Assembly (NCBI GenBank): GCA_013397795.1 | Contig: VZTJ01003853.1 | Location: 280,218 to 344,217, forward strand | Direction of reading: 5' to 3' | Origin: Orthonyx spaldingii | Lineage: Eukaryota; Chordata; Aves; Passeriformes; Orthonychidae | Length of the DNA stretch: 64,000 bases | Notes under the pieces: model-generated | What the model was told of the DNA's origin: nothing | Database searches by the model: none | What the model saw: only the letters and a program-made list of their open reading frames with translations | Shown here: positions 40,001 to 54,037 of the stretch, one piece after another | How the letters are laid out: each line of letters starts with the position of its first letter | Numbering within the stretch: the stretch's first letter is position 1 | Translations under genes and position numbers: made by a program

Positions 40001-43000
40001 AGCTATATTTCAAGAAAATGAACCAAGAAAGAGGTTATATTTAGCAACTGGGTCTGCTTAAACTGTGGCATTTCAACAGCTTCAACAACAACAAAAGAAA
40101 AGGAGCAGGGGCAGAAAGCAAAATTAGAACTTTAACAGTATTTTGTCTGCCTTTTAAATTATGATTCTCTGTAAAAGTCTAGAAGTACAAGATTTTGAAT
40201 TCGTAAACATAAAAAGTATCTTTTCAACAATGATAACTTTGGGATAAACTACAGATCACTAATAGGAGACAAAATGGCTGATATTTTATGATCAAAACCT
40301 GAAGAGCAAAGTTTTGACTACTGGAGTCATAAAATGGTGGACCTCAAAATGAAATGCTCTCCAAAGAGAAATTACAGGAAAGATTCTGAGAGCTTAGCTG
40401 CATGCAGAAGTTGTGAGTGGGGAGAGGTCGTGGTGGCAAATCATGCAAATGCAAAGCAGGCACAGAGCACCCATAGAGAACAGCAAAGGAGGGCAGAGAG
40501 CTATTTGCAAACAGCTGACTCATAGAGATGTTTTCACCCAAAGTTCTTAGGGCTAAATCGTCTTAACCTTTGCTTATGATGTTGGAGAGTGAAGTTAAAC
40601 ACTTCTTTTATTCCTATGCTCATTTGTCCTTAGATTATGAGTCACAGAGAAGACAAGGGCCAGAGGCTCTTTGTCTGCCACTCCTCCTGTAGGGAGAGGG
40701 AATATCATCCTGTCTACCCCAGACAAATGCACTACATTCCTCTGCTCACCAGCTGGAACAGCTATTCAGCAACAGGGTAAAACACTCAATACCAAATTGT
40801 AGAGTGATGTAGTTCTCCACTGAGAGTGTGAAGGAATTGCAAATAAGTTCAATTCCAGGCCCTTTTCTGGCACAGAGCAATTCTGTCAGACAGAAATTCT
40901 TGCTTTAGGTCAATACTTCTAAGTAACCAATTTGTCAACAGACAAACTTGCAGTGTTTCAGAAGCATTTTTCATAATAAATCTGCATTACTTACAAATAA
41001 ATTGGTTTTTCTCTCATCACCAATGGTTAGGTCCATTTGTTATCTGATAGAAGGATATTTAGAGGGAGATTGCTTGAACTAACCTTTCTTAATTAATGGG
41101 AAGCAATTACATTACATATTCTTTGCCGTCTTCCATCCTTCCACCTGTAATACAGCCTTTGCAAAGGAAACAAGGGATAGAAAAGGTAAAGGTGGGACAT
41201 TGCTACAGGGCAAATTGAAATTCATACAGTGGTGCTATTTTTCCCTTAATGTAACTTACTGTGGTTGACTGGCAAAATGGACATTTTAGGCAGTATGTTT
41301 CCTTATTTATAGCAGCAGCCTATGTGCAGAGAATGACTGAAAAGAAAGTAAGTAATGCCTGGAGTAGCTTTCACCCATTTTTTCTAACATTCCTTCTACA
41401 GGGACTAGTAATTAATGCCTGTTGTGAGAGTCCAGTCTGAGAAACAATATCTGGATTTAGATCCTATTAAGTTTATTATTCTATATTAATTTACTGTATT
41501 CACATGTGTACATTTGATATTCCCCTTTTAGTTGTGGGATTACCTTTTGGAAAGAGAGGAAAGGGTCTATAGCAGGAATACACTAGTTTATTCCTGACAA
41601 AGAAATTGCACGTGTTCGCGTCCTCCCACTTATTCTAGATTTCTTCATTTCAGTCTTCCAGCCTCTCCACTCTTTCATGGAAGTTCTGACTAGTGTTTCC
41701 AGATACCCTATTCTGATCAGACCTCAAAACCTGTTCTCCATTCTTTTCTTTCTTCTGTCTCTGATATTTCTGAGATTAATAGACGTGCTTTTGTCATAAA
41801 ATCTCTCTTTTCTTCTCTTGACTCTTCTCATAGTTCATCTTCTGCTTATGTTCCTAATTAAGTTCCAGCCTTTTTGAAGAAAGTCCTACCTCCTTACCTA
41901 GGGCCTGGGCAGTACTTAGAATTTTGAGACATAACTGCACCATTTTGGAACACGAAAATACTGCCACCCATGTGCCAACAGACATAAAAATCCTAATCTG
42001 TAACTCAAATGTCATCCACTATTATGCAGATTTAAAAAATAATCTGTGAGACAATGACACTTATTTAGTCCAAATTACGTCAACAGAAAAAAATCTCTTG
42101 ATGGTTTGAGTGGGTCTGACAAAGAGTTTTATAGCTCAGCTACACTAGCAAACCCTTGAATTACACCTAGGTCTCTACTTTTTGGAGTTCTTGTGCATTT
42201 GTGTCATTGGAATCCCTTGTCCCAGTTCTTCCTATCTGCAATGATCATTGTCTGCTTGGAGGTTATGTTTTCGCCAGCAATACGTTTATGCTCTCAATTT
42301 ATCCACCCAGTGCTTGATTTCAGGTTGTCTTGAAGAGGCACAGTGTATGGCTGAGGCCCTCTTTCATGGGAAGGACTGGGAGGTGTCAACAATTTGTATC
42401 AGAATTACACCTACTTCTGTGTTTCACTAAGAGTAACTATCCCAAATCAGATATCAGATCCAGTCGTCTTGTTTTTACTGTTTAATGGAAACTGCTCCTA
42501 CCTTTGGAATAATTTACAACAGTGGTGAAAACAAAATTAAATGACCCTGAAGATCTCACTCTATGACTATAAGAAAATATGCTTAATTTAAAGAGTGTAA
42601 ACTTAAATGAAACAGACGTTAAAAGGTTAGAAAATGAAAACATGGATAGATTACGGAGTCCTGGAGTAGGCAAATCAGGAATGAAGACAATAAAGATCAG
42701 GACTTTATACATTGCACTTCACACGGAAGCCAGCTACAGGGAGGAGTGAAGGAAAGGCATGAAGGTGGTGGACAACATAATTAAAGCAGAGTAATATTAA
42801 AGAGTTAATGGTCTCCCTACTTTTGCTTCCCACTTACTTATTACAGTATATTTCTAATCCATGACTGAGTTTCTAGACACTTTAATCTTTAAATATGAAG
42901 ATAATCTTTCTGGCTCTTCAGTTTGCAAACAGTGCATCTTTTGCTTCCCTCTTTCAGACCAAATTTTGAAATGGTGCCTAGGGGAAGGCTGACTGATGCT

Positions 43001-43733
43001 GACAAAGTGAGGGATACAGAATGAGAATGAGCTTGTAGCTGATGCACACTGTATATGGAGGGAAATGCCGTGTTGTGTAATTCCTATTTTAACGTAAATT
43101 CTGTTCGTATTTTTCTTTCCCTTGTCATTTTAAATTGCAGGTAGTTATTGTCAGTATCTACGTATCTGTCAAAGTGCAATGGATGAAGGAACCGGTTCTC
43201 CAACATTACAAGGTTCTTGACGTAATAGAAATATTAAATATTTTCAATAGAAGTATAAAAATGTCAAGACTTTGAAAGTATGATGGATGTAGATTTCTAG
43301 ACAGGGTTAATTAGCAACTACATTAAGGATGTTTTTAGAGGAACACATATTGTAGTAATGGCAGAACAATTTGCTAGATGTTTTTGCTGAAAATGGAACT
43401 GGTTTCATACTAGCCATTATGAATAAACAGATAATTCCCTGACAGGGATTACTGTTCTTTGCCCACTGACAGCAACAGGAGATATGAAGAATTCAAACTA
43501 ATGAACAGATTAGTAGTATTAAAGCTTGAGTATATTGACAACAGAAATATATTCCAGAATTAAAACTGCCCTTCAGCTCTTAGATGGTGGTCTTCCTACT
43601 GAAGTTTTACAATTTCTAATTTGTCTCTTTAGCAATGGCTTCAGAAACTGCTGTGCCTGTACATAAAAAATGAGAATTTTTTTTAATGTTATACAGTTTT
43701 TCTTTTGTGACACATACAGTATATCTTTTATCT

Positions 43734-43747
43734 ATGTATGCATACAT
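43734..43747. repeat. Perfect 14-bp palindrome in alternating purine-pyrimidine sequence
   Basis: The sequence atgtatgcatacat equals its reverse complement and lies within a mostly alternating purine-pyrimidine stretch. It could extrude a cruciform or be a dimeric binding site. No function can be assigned. Confidence 0.6.
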
Positions 43748-44234
43748 GCTTGTACACATAAATATACAGCCTAGAAATGCAGAAAGCATATGCTATGTAG
43801 GTCCATTAGGAAGCTCTTAATGAAGAAAGAATGTGATCAGATTTCCTTAAACGAATTAATAATTCCATTAAAAAAAAATCAAATTTAGTTCTGAAAAGAG
43901 CTGATATCAAACTTACTTTTCTAAGAAATATGAGGCTTCTCTCACTGAATTTGAGTCTGTTACCTTATATAAGACCTCAGATGGAACACTGCAAACTACC
44001 TATGAATAATGAAGCTGCATAATCTGTAGCCCCTGAGCAGATGTGTCTGGTTGCTTGAGGTTGGAAAACCTAATAATATCCAGGAAAGTTCTGTTAAATC
44101 TTCAGATTCTCACTTATTCCTTTCAGCACTGCAGAATCTGGGAATATCTATTTTGTCTGTTTTTTTCTTTCTTTCTCCTTTTTAAACTTTCTTATAATTT
44201 GCACCAAAACCCAGCTAAAGAAAAAATACGTGAA

Positions 44235-44287
44235 AGATCTGGGGAACTTCTGGTTTTCATTGAACCCTATGATTCTATGATTCAATA
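44235..44287 (+). mobile_element. Possible very short CR1 3' tail
   Basis: The sequence ends with ccctatgattctatgattca, which has the octamer-like periodicity of CR1 3' ends, preceded by a loosely similar ggggaacttctgg block. Nothing upstream is recognisable as CR1. It may be an extremely 5'-truncated insertion or chance similarity. Confidence 0.4.
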
Positions 44288-47200
44288 CATTTTGAGAACA
44301 CAGCTAACAGTAAGAGACAAGCAGCATTATCTCTAGCCAAGTCTGTGTAGCAAAGTCCTGATAAGGTGCCTTTTCAGAACTGGGACTGGGTTCATGTAAA
44401 TATTTTTATTTTTAAAGCAGAGAAAAATCTGTTTCCAAGATTTTTGATGAAATTTTTTGGTCAGTTGCAGCTGACTATTTGGGGATAAATCTTAAATAAT
44501 GCTCCCAAAAGACCAAATGAGAACTATGAGGTATTTGTTTCATGTCTCTGTAAAGAAAGAGGTCAAAGGAAACAAATTTTGAAGTTTGTCCTTTCATATT
44601 CTACTTTTGCTATTTGTAATTTGCACATTTAAATATGCAGAATAACTAGTATTTTCCAGCTCCTCCCTTTATCTCTTCATAGAACCAATTAGCATTGTCC
44701 CACACTTTCAGGAGGTCCTAACAAAGACAACTTTTCGCTTTGAAACCTCCAAAAGACTGTGAATTACTGCCTCTGTCGTCACTCCTAAGCGGGAAAATTA
44801 AAGAAGGCTCAAACTTCCTCTAGGGTTAGTACTCATATCTCATATCCCAGACTCTGCATTCTAGGAAATTATTTAGTTTTGATTTTTCAAATCTATCTGC
44901 TTTCTTTTGCCACTGTTCTTCTGTTCTCATTTCCCCCCTTCCCACCCACTCCTCCCTTTTTTTTTAAAGTTAGGATGACTTGCCTATAGACTTAATTCAC
45001 TTTTTCTTTATAAGAATACAAAATAATGTGAACCTTTAAATGTGATGGATTTTCACTGTGATTTGTGGCCCTCCTGAATACAAGGCATTGTTAGGTATAA
45101 CTTTCAAGCTTTACTCTTGCTTTGGGTTCCTAGGTGTTAGTTTTCACCTATGCTTTTGACACATGCTTATAGCTTTTTTAGGATTCTGTCTGCTGTTTTG
45201 GAGCATTTTCTGTGTCTCTGATAGAATGCTAGACTACCCATTTTCCTTTCCTATTTAAGATCCAGAAAGCAAAGAAGGCAACGGTGCAATGTCCAAATAG
45301 TCTGCTACAGTGTACAAACAAGCCAATTTGTATTAGCCTTTTTACCAAATATTACAGATTAGGACATTACAATACCTCATCTAGACATTTTGCTGTAAAA
45401 TATAATAATAATAAAAGATTAGGGCTCACCTGAAAAAGTCAGTGCAGCAATATCAAAGAAACACTTAGGTAATTTGCATGCTCTTAAATAAGTACAAACT
45501 ACAACTTATTGCAGCATGATTTTAAATTAACATACATAACATTTTTGGCTAAAGAATTGGAAAAAACATCAAATTTTGTGTGAGATGGGGGATATTTTTT
45601 AAATATACATGTTATGCTTTTTATACATTTTAAATTACTATGCCTTGAGAAAATTGATTTCAAAACATAAGTGAACTTTTGAAAATACTTAAAGGCAGTA
45701 ATGCCCAATTCCTCCATTAGGTAAATGAACCACAGTTTTCTACCTACGAAATTTGAAACTTAGACAAATGCTATCACACTCTTACCTACATCCTTTTCTC
45801 TGCATGTTGTTAATAAGTAGTGGCAATTAATAGCAAACTTTCATCTCTTTCTGGAGCGGAACATTGCATATCATTGATTTTTTACCAGGAATCAATATCT
45901 GCATTACATGACACGTGTCAAGACTTAGATTTTGCTTAGTAATACTAATCTCTGAATGATAAAGTAAGAACAAACTAATTAGAGTGGGAAGGGAAATTTA
46001 GCTAGATAATGAGGAAAAACTTAGATTAAATTGTTATATGTCTACAAGTATCTACTTCTGGCCTTGTCATTGGTGTTTTTGCTTCAGGAGATAAAATGCT
46101 AGAATTTTTCTTGATGTCTTTAAAAATTCCTCTAGAAACAATTTTCACTTATTATTCTCTTCATTAGAAACCAGCTCAGTGTCACAAAGTAGAGAGTAAA
46201 AGATCAAGTCTCAAGGGTTTTGCTATGTTCTTTTCAAAACAAAACAATCATCTCAGTGCAAATATTCTTACTTAATAATGCTCTCTTGAGAGAGTAAAAT
46301 ATGATTTCTGTGTTCCTCTTTTGAAACAGCAGCTTCTCTGTTACAGGTAGGGGTTGTTTTAAAAAAAGACAAAAGAGAAAAAATAGATGTTGAAAAAATA
46401 GATTAGATAAAGCATTGAAAAGTAATCTTCTTTGAAAATGCATGGTTTTCTTATAAAACCTGAGAGAGGAGGTGTGTGAGTGACCATCACAAAACAATGT
46501 GATGTTATGGATGTACTCAGACCTTTATCCATGTTGCTTTGCAGGCTGTTCTGGTATCTCTCTATATATGTTATCTAGCATTTTTTTCTTTCTTATATCT
46601 TTAATTACATCTTACTTAGAAAAACAAAACTGATATAAAGGAGAGACAACAAAGATACCTGTCACTTATCCATTTAATTACTCTTATAGCTCTTTCCATC
46701 CTGTGCCTTTTGGGGTCACTTCAGAGTGAAAAATCTAAGTTCATAAACTTATATAAAAATAGCATAATTCTTTTTGCATTTTATCTTGATCAAATAAAAA
46801 AATTCTGTGTTACTACCTAGACTGGTGTATAATAGTAGCAGATAAAAAACTATTGGAACACTTTAACAACTTTTGAGCCTCGTCGTAGAAGCCACCATAA
46901 ATACCTCTGTTGAAAGTGCCTCATATTTTCCAAAGTACCCTCTGGTTTCTTTGGTTGCACAGTACCCTGTGTAGTGAAGCAGTCGCAGTTAACCATTTAC
47001 ATTTTCTTAATCAGGAATGCATCAGAAGTCAGATCAGAAGTGTTGCTATTTTACAAGCATCTGCTATTTTCATGATTGTGTCTTGATCTTCATCTGCACT
47101 TCGGTACAAAGATTTAATTAAAGTAGTTAAAATAACAGACAACAGATGTGATCTACTCAACTACAAGTCAGCAGTTTGAGATTCCTCTGTGGAGGAACAG

Positions 47201-48959
47201 AAATTAAAACAATTAAAATTCTGTAATTTATTTCAATTACTTTGTGTACCAAGTTTAGTTAAACACTGTTGTCTTGCAACATTGCTTTCCAATAGCTAAT
47301 AACATGGAATTTTTAAGAGCTACCTACAGTCTTCACAAAATATATTTTGGAGATGGAAATTCCTGCCTTTTTCCTTATTTCCTAATGAGAGTGTACCTTA
47401 TTATTTCTTTAATTCCTGGGTTTTTTACATTAAATAATCCATAAAACTATGGTCTTGTATGAGTTTTCAGTGGCAGAGGTAGAGATTGGAATCTCCAGAT
47501 CTTATACATTTTCATAGCAAGATAATCAATCTCAAGTGTGCTAGAGAGTGAATGAAGTGTGGCTTGCATAATTCCTTGGGAAAGCCATGTTTTGATTGTT
47601 TTAGTAGCAAACTGGGTATTCAATTGTGGCTGGGTATGCCTCAAGCCTTCACTTGCTTTCTTCAATGATAGGATTTTACATATGTAGAAAATTGTCTGCG
47701 TATAGAAACAGGAAAGAAAAATTAACTTTTTTTTTCCTCTAAAAAAGTCTAATTGGAATGAAATATATGTATATTTATATATATATATATAAATCATATA
47801 TAATTAATTAGCTTGTGCTGATCATGATGTCATAAGTTGTTGAGTTGCTCTCCAATAGACTTCATCACTCATCAGACTAATTAAGATAAAATGGGAAGCA
47901 AATTAGGAAATAAATATATTGGAAGTTTATTTCCCAATCATGCATTCCCCTTCTTCCCCCCAGTGTTCACAAGTACTAGGTCTGAGTTCATTTTTTCTTT
48001 AGTTAAGCATATGTTCTTTTTCTGTTCCTCAATGCATAACAATTTCTTCTACCCTTCTAGTTTTTCTTTGTGATTCCATTTTAACTTTAGCCTCTCTTAT
48101 GGCTGTGTTTCTCCATAAATAATCCCTCTAAGTGGTAAATGGAAAGTAACTAAAAGAATAATTCCAGTATATTGTTCTAGGGTTGAATCAATGAGTAGAG
48201 ATGTCATAGAGAAGCTGCAGAAACAGTAGTGAGTTTAGGAGAGAATGTTATTCTGTCTATCAAAACATTGTAAACTAGCTGTGGTGTATAAACCGAAAGA
48301 ATTAATATGATATAATTCATCCATCACTGCATCACTACGGAAAAAACAACAAAAAAATAGTGCAGCAAAGTATCATATGGTTGAGAAGACCAAAGTACTA
48401 CTTTCACAGGGCTGAATGATATTCTTTCCCCTGAAACAAAACTACTCCCTCAAGAGAAGCATCTATTGGCTTAGCAATATTCCTTAAAGCTTTGCAAAAG
48501 CATCCTCAGAGCTTGGTAGGGTGCAATTTCAAATATGTTTATAATCAATTTATTATTTTTGCCATGGCTTTGGTAAGGTACCTTATGATATACAATACTT
48601 TAGGATATAAGGATGGTGTAACCCTTTCACAACTAGCTTCATTTTTTTGGCTTTTTTAATCATTATGCTTCACCTAAAATGAGTTCTTGCATACTGGCTT
48701 TCAGTCAAGAGCAGTCTCAGTTAAAGAATGAGTGGTGGGACAACACAGAGCTATTAGAAGAAGATACAGAACAGACAAGCATGTCTAAGTGCTGTCCACA
48801 CAATATTACCTTTTCCCCTACCAGCTTCATCTATGAGGCAATAAGAAAGGGATAATGTTGGTGGAACCTAAATTTTAAAATGGTTGTGTGAGAGCAGAGA
48901 CATAAGTAAAACTATCTTCTCAGCCTGAGATTTGTTAATGACACACTGACAAGATTTTT
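44288..48959. other. Unique AT-rich non-coding sequence
   Basis: No supported gene or clear element. The part from about 44660 to 44860 is less AT-rich, non-repetitive and has a gcgggaaaatt motif near 44789. It is a candidate conserved element only on appearance. A TA-rich run lies at 47768-47792. Confidence 0.55.
47768..47792. repeat. (TA)n-rich microsatellite
   Basis: A short run of alternating T and A has a few interruptions on its left side. It is a likely polymorphic or slippage-prone site. Confidence 0.7.
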
Positions 48960-49490
48960 GTAGAATTGTTTGGGTTGGAAAGAACCTTAAGTATCATCTA
49001 CTTCCAACCTTCTGCCATGAATCAGAACACCTGTCACTAGAACAGGGCTCGAAACCCCATTCAGTCTGGCCTTGACTTGTGGATGTGGCACCCACAACTT
49101 CTCTGGGCACTGTGTTCCAGTGCCTCACCAGTCTCACAATAAAAAATTTCTTTCTAATATCTACTCTAAATCTACCATCTCTCAGGTTATAACCATCCTT
49201 CCTTGTCACGTCAATGCCTTTTTACAAATCTCCCTCTTCATCTTCCTTCTAGGCTGCCTTCAGGTACTGCAAAGCTGCGATTAGGTTTCCCCAAAGCCTT
49301 CTCTTTTGCAGTCTGAACAATTCCAGGCAATTCCCCAACAAATCCCAATTCTCCCAAGCATTCCTTGTTTGGAGGTACTCCACCCTTCTGATCATCTTGG
49401 TGGTCTCCTCTGGACTTGCTCCAACAAGTGACCTTCCTATGCTAGGGACCCCAGAGCTGGATGCAGAACTCCAGGTGGGGTTTTACATGA
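48960..49490 (-). mobile_element. CR1 LINE fragment, 5'-truncated, with 3' end
   Basis: This is a minus-oriented chicken-type CR1. The low-coordinate edge carries the reverse of the 3' end (tgtttgggttggaaagaacc, then aagtatcatctacttccaac). Moving up, blocks such as tgttccagtgcctcaccagt, ctccacccttctgatcatct and ccagagctggatgcagaact follow in the expected reverse order. A 71-codon minus frame (48994-49209) reads GRFRVDIRKKFF then RHWNTVPREVV, the ORF2 C-terminus. It is a dead copy. Confidence 0.9.
48994..49209 (-). pseudogene. CR1 ORF2 C-terminal remnant (71-codon frame)
   Basis: This short intact frame within the 48960-49490 element carries the family hallmarks GRFRVDIRKKFF and RHWNTVPREVV, then loses similarity. 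It is a second copy of the same ORF2 region seen at 25550-25825, independently truncated. Confidence 0.8.
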
Positions 49491-51063
49491 GTGCAATTTG
49501 AAGACAATCGATGAACCAAAAAGAAAACTGTTGCATTACAAGGAGAATTTGCATTGCAGTCTGGATCTTTTTCAGTCTGAAAAACCTGGAGAAATAAAAG
49601 CTACAGAAGTTCCTGTGGTTGTCTCAGTGCTTAATATCCTCTCCTTACTTCCAGGAACAAGAACCAGGGAAAATAAAAGAATGCTGGTATAACAGTATAG
49701 CAATTCTTGAATTATCCTATAGTGAAAAAGAATTTGCTAAGACACTCTTATTTTCAATACATTGGTGTATACTCCAGGCTGTGTGTCAAGGATGCCAGCA
49801 ACCATTTCAACCATTAGCACTCCATTCTGCCTTTTTCTGTCCATGACAGTACATGGCCTCCTCTCCCAAGTAGCTCCTTCTGGAGCTTTGAAATAAACAC
49901 TTGTGTTACAGAAGTGTTTTCAGAGGGGAAATTATCAAGGGAAGAAATTGATCAGTTTGCCTTTGTTAAGGTGAAGGTGAAAAGTTTGGGGTTACAACTC
50001 AGGTGAAAAATTTGGGTATTAGAATTATAGGTAATAAAAACTTGCTTACACAATTCTCATCAAAATGCTATTTTGGTGTTCTTCCCTTACAGCACTCTAT
50101 CACAGATGTCCAGCATTATTAAAAACAAAATCGACTTCTAATGTAAGAATCTATTTTATGGGTGCTACAGTTCATTAATAACATCACCAAGGAAACTCAG
50201 AAATAACACTATAAGCATGCTTTCTTTAGAGGTGTGAGAAACTGAAATTACGGACCTCAGAGTAGCAGTAGCAGATGTGTTTGAAGGTGCCTGCTCTTTA
50301 GCTGGTGCTCAGAGGTTACAAGGCTGCCCAATAGAATGATTGTGTAGGAAAGACTTTAATTTGTTGGCTGAGTTAGTAAACAGGAGCAGGGAAAGACTCA
50401 AACAAGAAACTGTATTTCTTACCATTTCTCTCTATTCATGAAGCACTAAAAGTGCAAGTTTTTGAAAGTACAGAACAGAGTCTAGGAAGCTGTGTCTTCA
50501 GTGAAGCCAGAAAAGGTAAGGGACATGGCTTAGTAAAGCATTTGGTAAGCAGAAGAATGGGGGGAAATGTTTGAAGGTTGGGATTTCTTATTGGAACACA
50601 AATATGAAACAAACAGTCTAATTATATGAAAGGAACAATCTAAATAATCAAAAATTCCTTTATAAGTTCAGGACTTCTGGAGTTATGGCTGTTTGTTGAT
50701 ATTCCTCTGCTGGAGTAAAAATGTGGAATGAACCCTCTTGCTGTAAAATTTTTTTAAAGAACTGTGCCTGGACATTTTTACCTGTACATAAATGGATGCA
50801 TAATATTTTCCAAGAGTTTGATTTCTGAAAGCTTGCATACTATTGCCAGAGAAGCCTTACATTTTTTTAAAGGACAGTATTTTCAGTTATGTGCCTGAGT
50901 TTGTATAGTGCTAATTTCAGAGTAGGTGAAGATTTTGTCAATATATGGAGTGCTTGTATGGACAGAGATAAGCAATCTTGAGCTCTGCAATATGGCACTA
51001 CAAATTTTGTCCAGATTTTGTACATTTTTATCTCTCACACCTATCCAAATGGTAAACCATCAC

Positions 51064-51093
51064 CCTCCTCCTCCTCCTCCTCCTCCTCCTCCT
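51064..51093. repeat. (CCT)10 microsatellite
   Basis: Ten uninterrupted CCT units give a pure pyrimidine strand with mirror symmetry, the kind of sequence that can adopt triplex (H-DNA) structure. The proline run in the overlapping short frame is a by-product of the repeat. Confidence 0.95.
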
Positions 51094-51777
51094 CTCTCCA
51101 CAGTACATTGGGGTTTTTTATAATTTTTTTAAATAATGAATTTCTACAAAAATAAATTTGTTATGCTGTTGTATGAAATGGTTACAATGGGTGTAAAACA
51201 CATTATATTTGCAAGACATTTCTTTATTGTCTGTGAGAAATTGCATGTTAGCTGTTAATTGCCAGACTCTCAGGTGAACACAACATTCTTAGGAAATGTT
51301 CCTGCCCACATGTTGAGTTACAGCCACTTTTTATGTCTGTACAGCACTGTATGTAGTGCCAGGAATGTGCTACTCTGTAACTGTCCATGCTCCAGGAGAC
51401 TCAGAGCTCAGACAGCAAATCTGTGTTTTAAGAGCTACAGAAAATTTTCTAAGTAGACACAAGGAGTGTGGATTTTATTGGTGCTCAACAGAAGAAACCT
51501 GTGTACATATGTCTACAGTTACAAATTTTATTCCATGCTATTGCACTTTCACTATATCAGCCATATAAGCTTATATTTTTAAAATATAATACTTCTATGT
51601 TCAAAGATCTATGTATGACCAGCGAGATTGATGGCATAAAGAAGAGTGGAATGCAGTGAGGGGAATGTTTAGGATTTGAAGTGATTCCACAGTTTAGATG
51701 AAATCTTATTTTGGCATCATAAGACCATTTTTGTGCTGTTTTTTTCAGGAGAAAACAAATTAAATAAATCCATCTGA

Positions 51778-51792
51778 TTTTTTTTTTTTTTT
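51778..51792. repeat. Poly(T) run, 15 bases
   Basis: This T15 homopolymer has no adjoining element recognised. A short aaataaat lies on its left side but in the wrong position to be a signal for a minus-strand tail. Confidence 0.8.
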
Positions 51793-54037
51793 AAAGGAAT
51801 TGCTTTATAGAAGTTTTGTTGAAGATATTTAGAGTAATATCTCTTTGCTGCTTGGAAACTAAGGCATATTGAATTAAAAAACATGCAAAATGTGTGGTCA
51901 TGATGGCATAACTCATGTCTCATTTTATTTTTTATTTTTTACTTTTAAATAGAGGAAGAATCCAGGATGATAGCAGCAACGTAAAGGCCCCAATTTTGTC
52001 CTCTTCAGAGCAGGTTTTCCATTTCTAAATTTTTACTATTTGTAGAAAATAACCTATTGTGGAAGCCATTCTGAAATTTGGGGTTAGAGCAGGCCTCCCT
52101 TGTGTCCTACACTTACTCAGACCTTAGGATAAGTTGCTGATATGCCAGTGTCAAATTCAGCACATTGTAGCCCTTCCTGCTTGACCAGCTGTTATTAAAG
52201 GTGACAGATAATACAGTCTGAAAATAATCAAGGCCTTATGTTGACACAGAAGGGTATTTCAGCTGTCATGCAGATGAAAGCTATTGACATTTACCTGTGC
52301 TTTCCTTTGTTTCATTATGTAGTTAATGTCAAGTTTGGAAGTGATAGAAAATACTATTTATCAGTAGAGTGGTACAGTTACAGTGGTCTGAGAAACTGCA
52401 ACAACAGTTAGATTTTTATGTACCCTACACTAGACTGAGTCGATAGAACTATCAATATCTCTCCTTTCACTGTTGGGATGAAAAGTACGAGAATGTTATT
52501 GCTTGTGTAAGAAATGGACAGCTTGTAACTCTTGAACCTCATGCAGTTTGAAAGATGTTACTAAAGAGAGTAGTTTAATTTGTAGTTTGATTCTGACAAT
52601 TTATACACTGATGTTAAATCACCCATCAAACAGCATGGATTTAAGCCTGCTACGTGCACTGCATGTGTTGCAGTAGATTATATAATTTTGCTGTAATGAT
52701 TTTATTAAACAAATACTATTATGAAACAGCATAATTTAATATAAATATGAATTAGTTCAGTCTTGAGTCTTACTCTTTCACCTCATAAACGTGACTCTAT
52801 ATGCGTCTAAAGGAGTCTTCCCCAGGAAATCTATTACTGTGATCACATTTGGAATTTAAAAGTCCACTGAAATTCCTTTCAATCAAAAGATCACTACGGA
52901 GAAGTGGCCATTCTCCAATTAAAATTTTGTATTAATCTCTGACTCAGTATAAGGCTCAGACTGGCCAGTACCATTTAATTAAATATCTCCCTCAGAGCTG
53001 TCGGAGAGCTGTGGCCTTTTTGTCCACCTGAAATCTAAGACTTTGTTTAAAACCTGATCAGTTGAAAATTGTGGGATAATAGAACTGGTTCTCTTGGACT
53101 GCCTTCTCTAAAACAAAATAAAGAGGTTACAAAGGATTTAGAAGACCTCTGAGTGACAAAAATGAAAGCTAAATATGTGTGATATTATACATGTTGTTGG
53201 TAAATTTCTATTGCAACTTGAAAGTGAATTGTATTTCAATCACAGTTTATCCATATCAGAGTAGAAATTGACTGTTCTAGAGATATGTTATTGTCAAATT
53301 ATACAGGTAACATAAAATTTCCTAGGAAGCAATGTTTAAATGGAGTTTGTGTGGAATTTATTCATTGCTAACTTGAGATGAAATTCCTAAGGAGCTATTG
53401 CTAAGAATTCCTAGCATTGAGATAAACCTAGGAATTGTCAAGTTAACCTTGTATACAAACATATTCAAATAGGGAAATATGTAGTAGTAGCATGCAAAGA
53501 GTGCTGTGATGTACTGGAACCCATATGAAAAGCAATGAAATGGAGTATATAAACTTTTTTAAAGTTATTTGGATCTAAAATTTTTGCATAGGTCACAAAA
53601 TGTCTGAATTGGAAAAATGTGCTCTTATTAATGATTTTCTTGCAAGAAAATTTTATTTCATCTGAATCAGAAAATGTTCAATCATGAAGAATATTGTTGA
53701 GTAGAAACCCTCCCCATAAAATGTTTGAAATTTTGAATGAAAATATTCTTTGAGAGTAAAATCCCTACAGAATAATTTAATTTGAAGTGTATAAAAATGC
53801 AGACTCATACCTCTAATTTCTTATCATATTCTTCCTTTTTGTCATGTCTGAGAAATAGTTCTGCCTAAAGTGAATGTATTTTTTTTCTTTTTAAAAAAGG
53901 ATAATTTTGCTTGCTGTGCCTGAAATTTTGTCCCTTAAGAATTATGGCTTTAAAAATGTTATTACTTGCTTACTGTCGTTTAAGGTGGGGGAACTATGGT
54001 GCCCAAAAGGTCATTGAACATGCTTTAAAGTACAATC

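Larger units (their letters stand above)
31791..44234. other. Unique AT-rich non-coding sequence
   Basis: This is the longest stretch without a confident element, about 12.4 kb. Frames stay under 100 codons without motifs. Local features are an 11-base tandem duplication (acaggcataa type) at about 31917-31938, the 9-bp AT stem-loop at 33596-33616, the T34 tract at 34012-34045, and a T15 run ending at 37744. There are also a duplicated ccttaggta at about 39223-39240, C/T-rich sequence near 39400-39440, and a 14-bp palindrome at 43734-43747. It is intergenic or intronic. Confidence 0.6.

Noticed and set aside
40230..40330. Possible CR1 reverse-transcriptase block (a string like NYRSL)
   Set aside because: It is a single short match without the neighbouring blocks in order, as expected by chance.
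40443..40450. Octamer-type sequence atgcaaat
   Set aside because: A single 8-base match is expected by chance in 64 kb of AT-rich DNA, and no promoter context is visible.
50926..51123. Frame with a polyproline run
   Set aside because: The prolines are the (CCT)10 microsatellite in translation.
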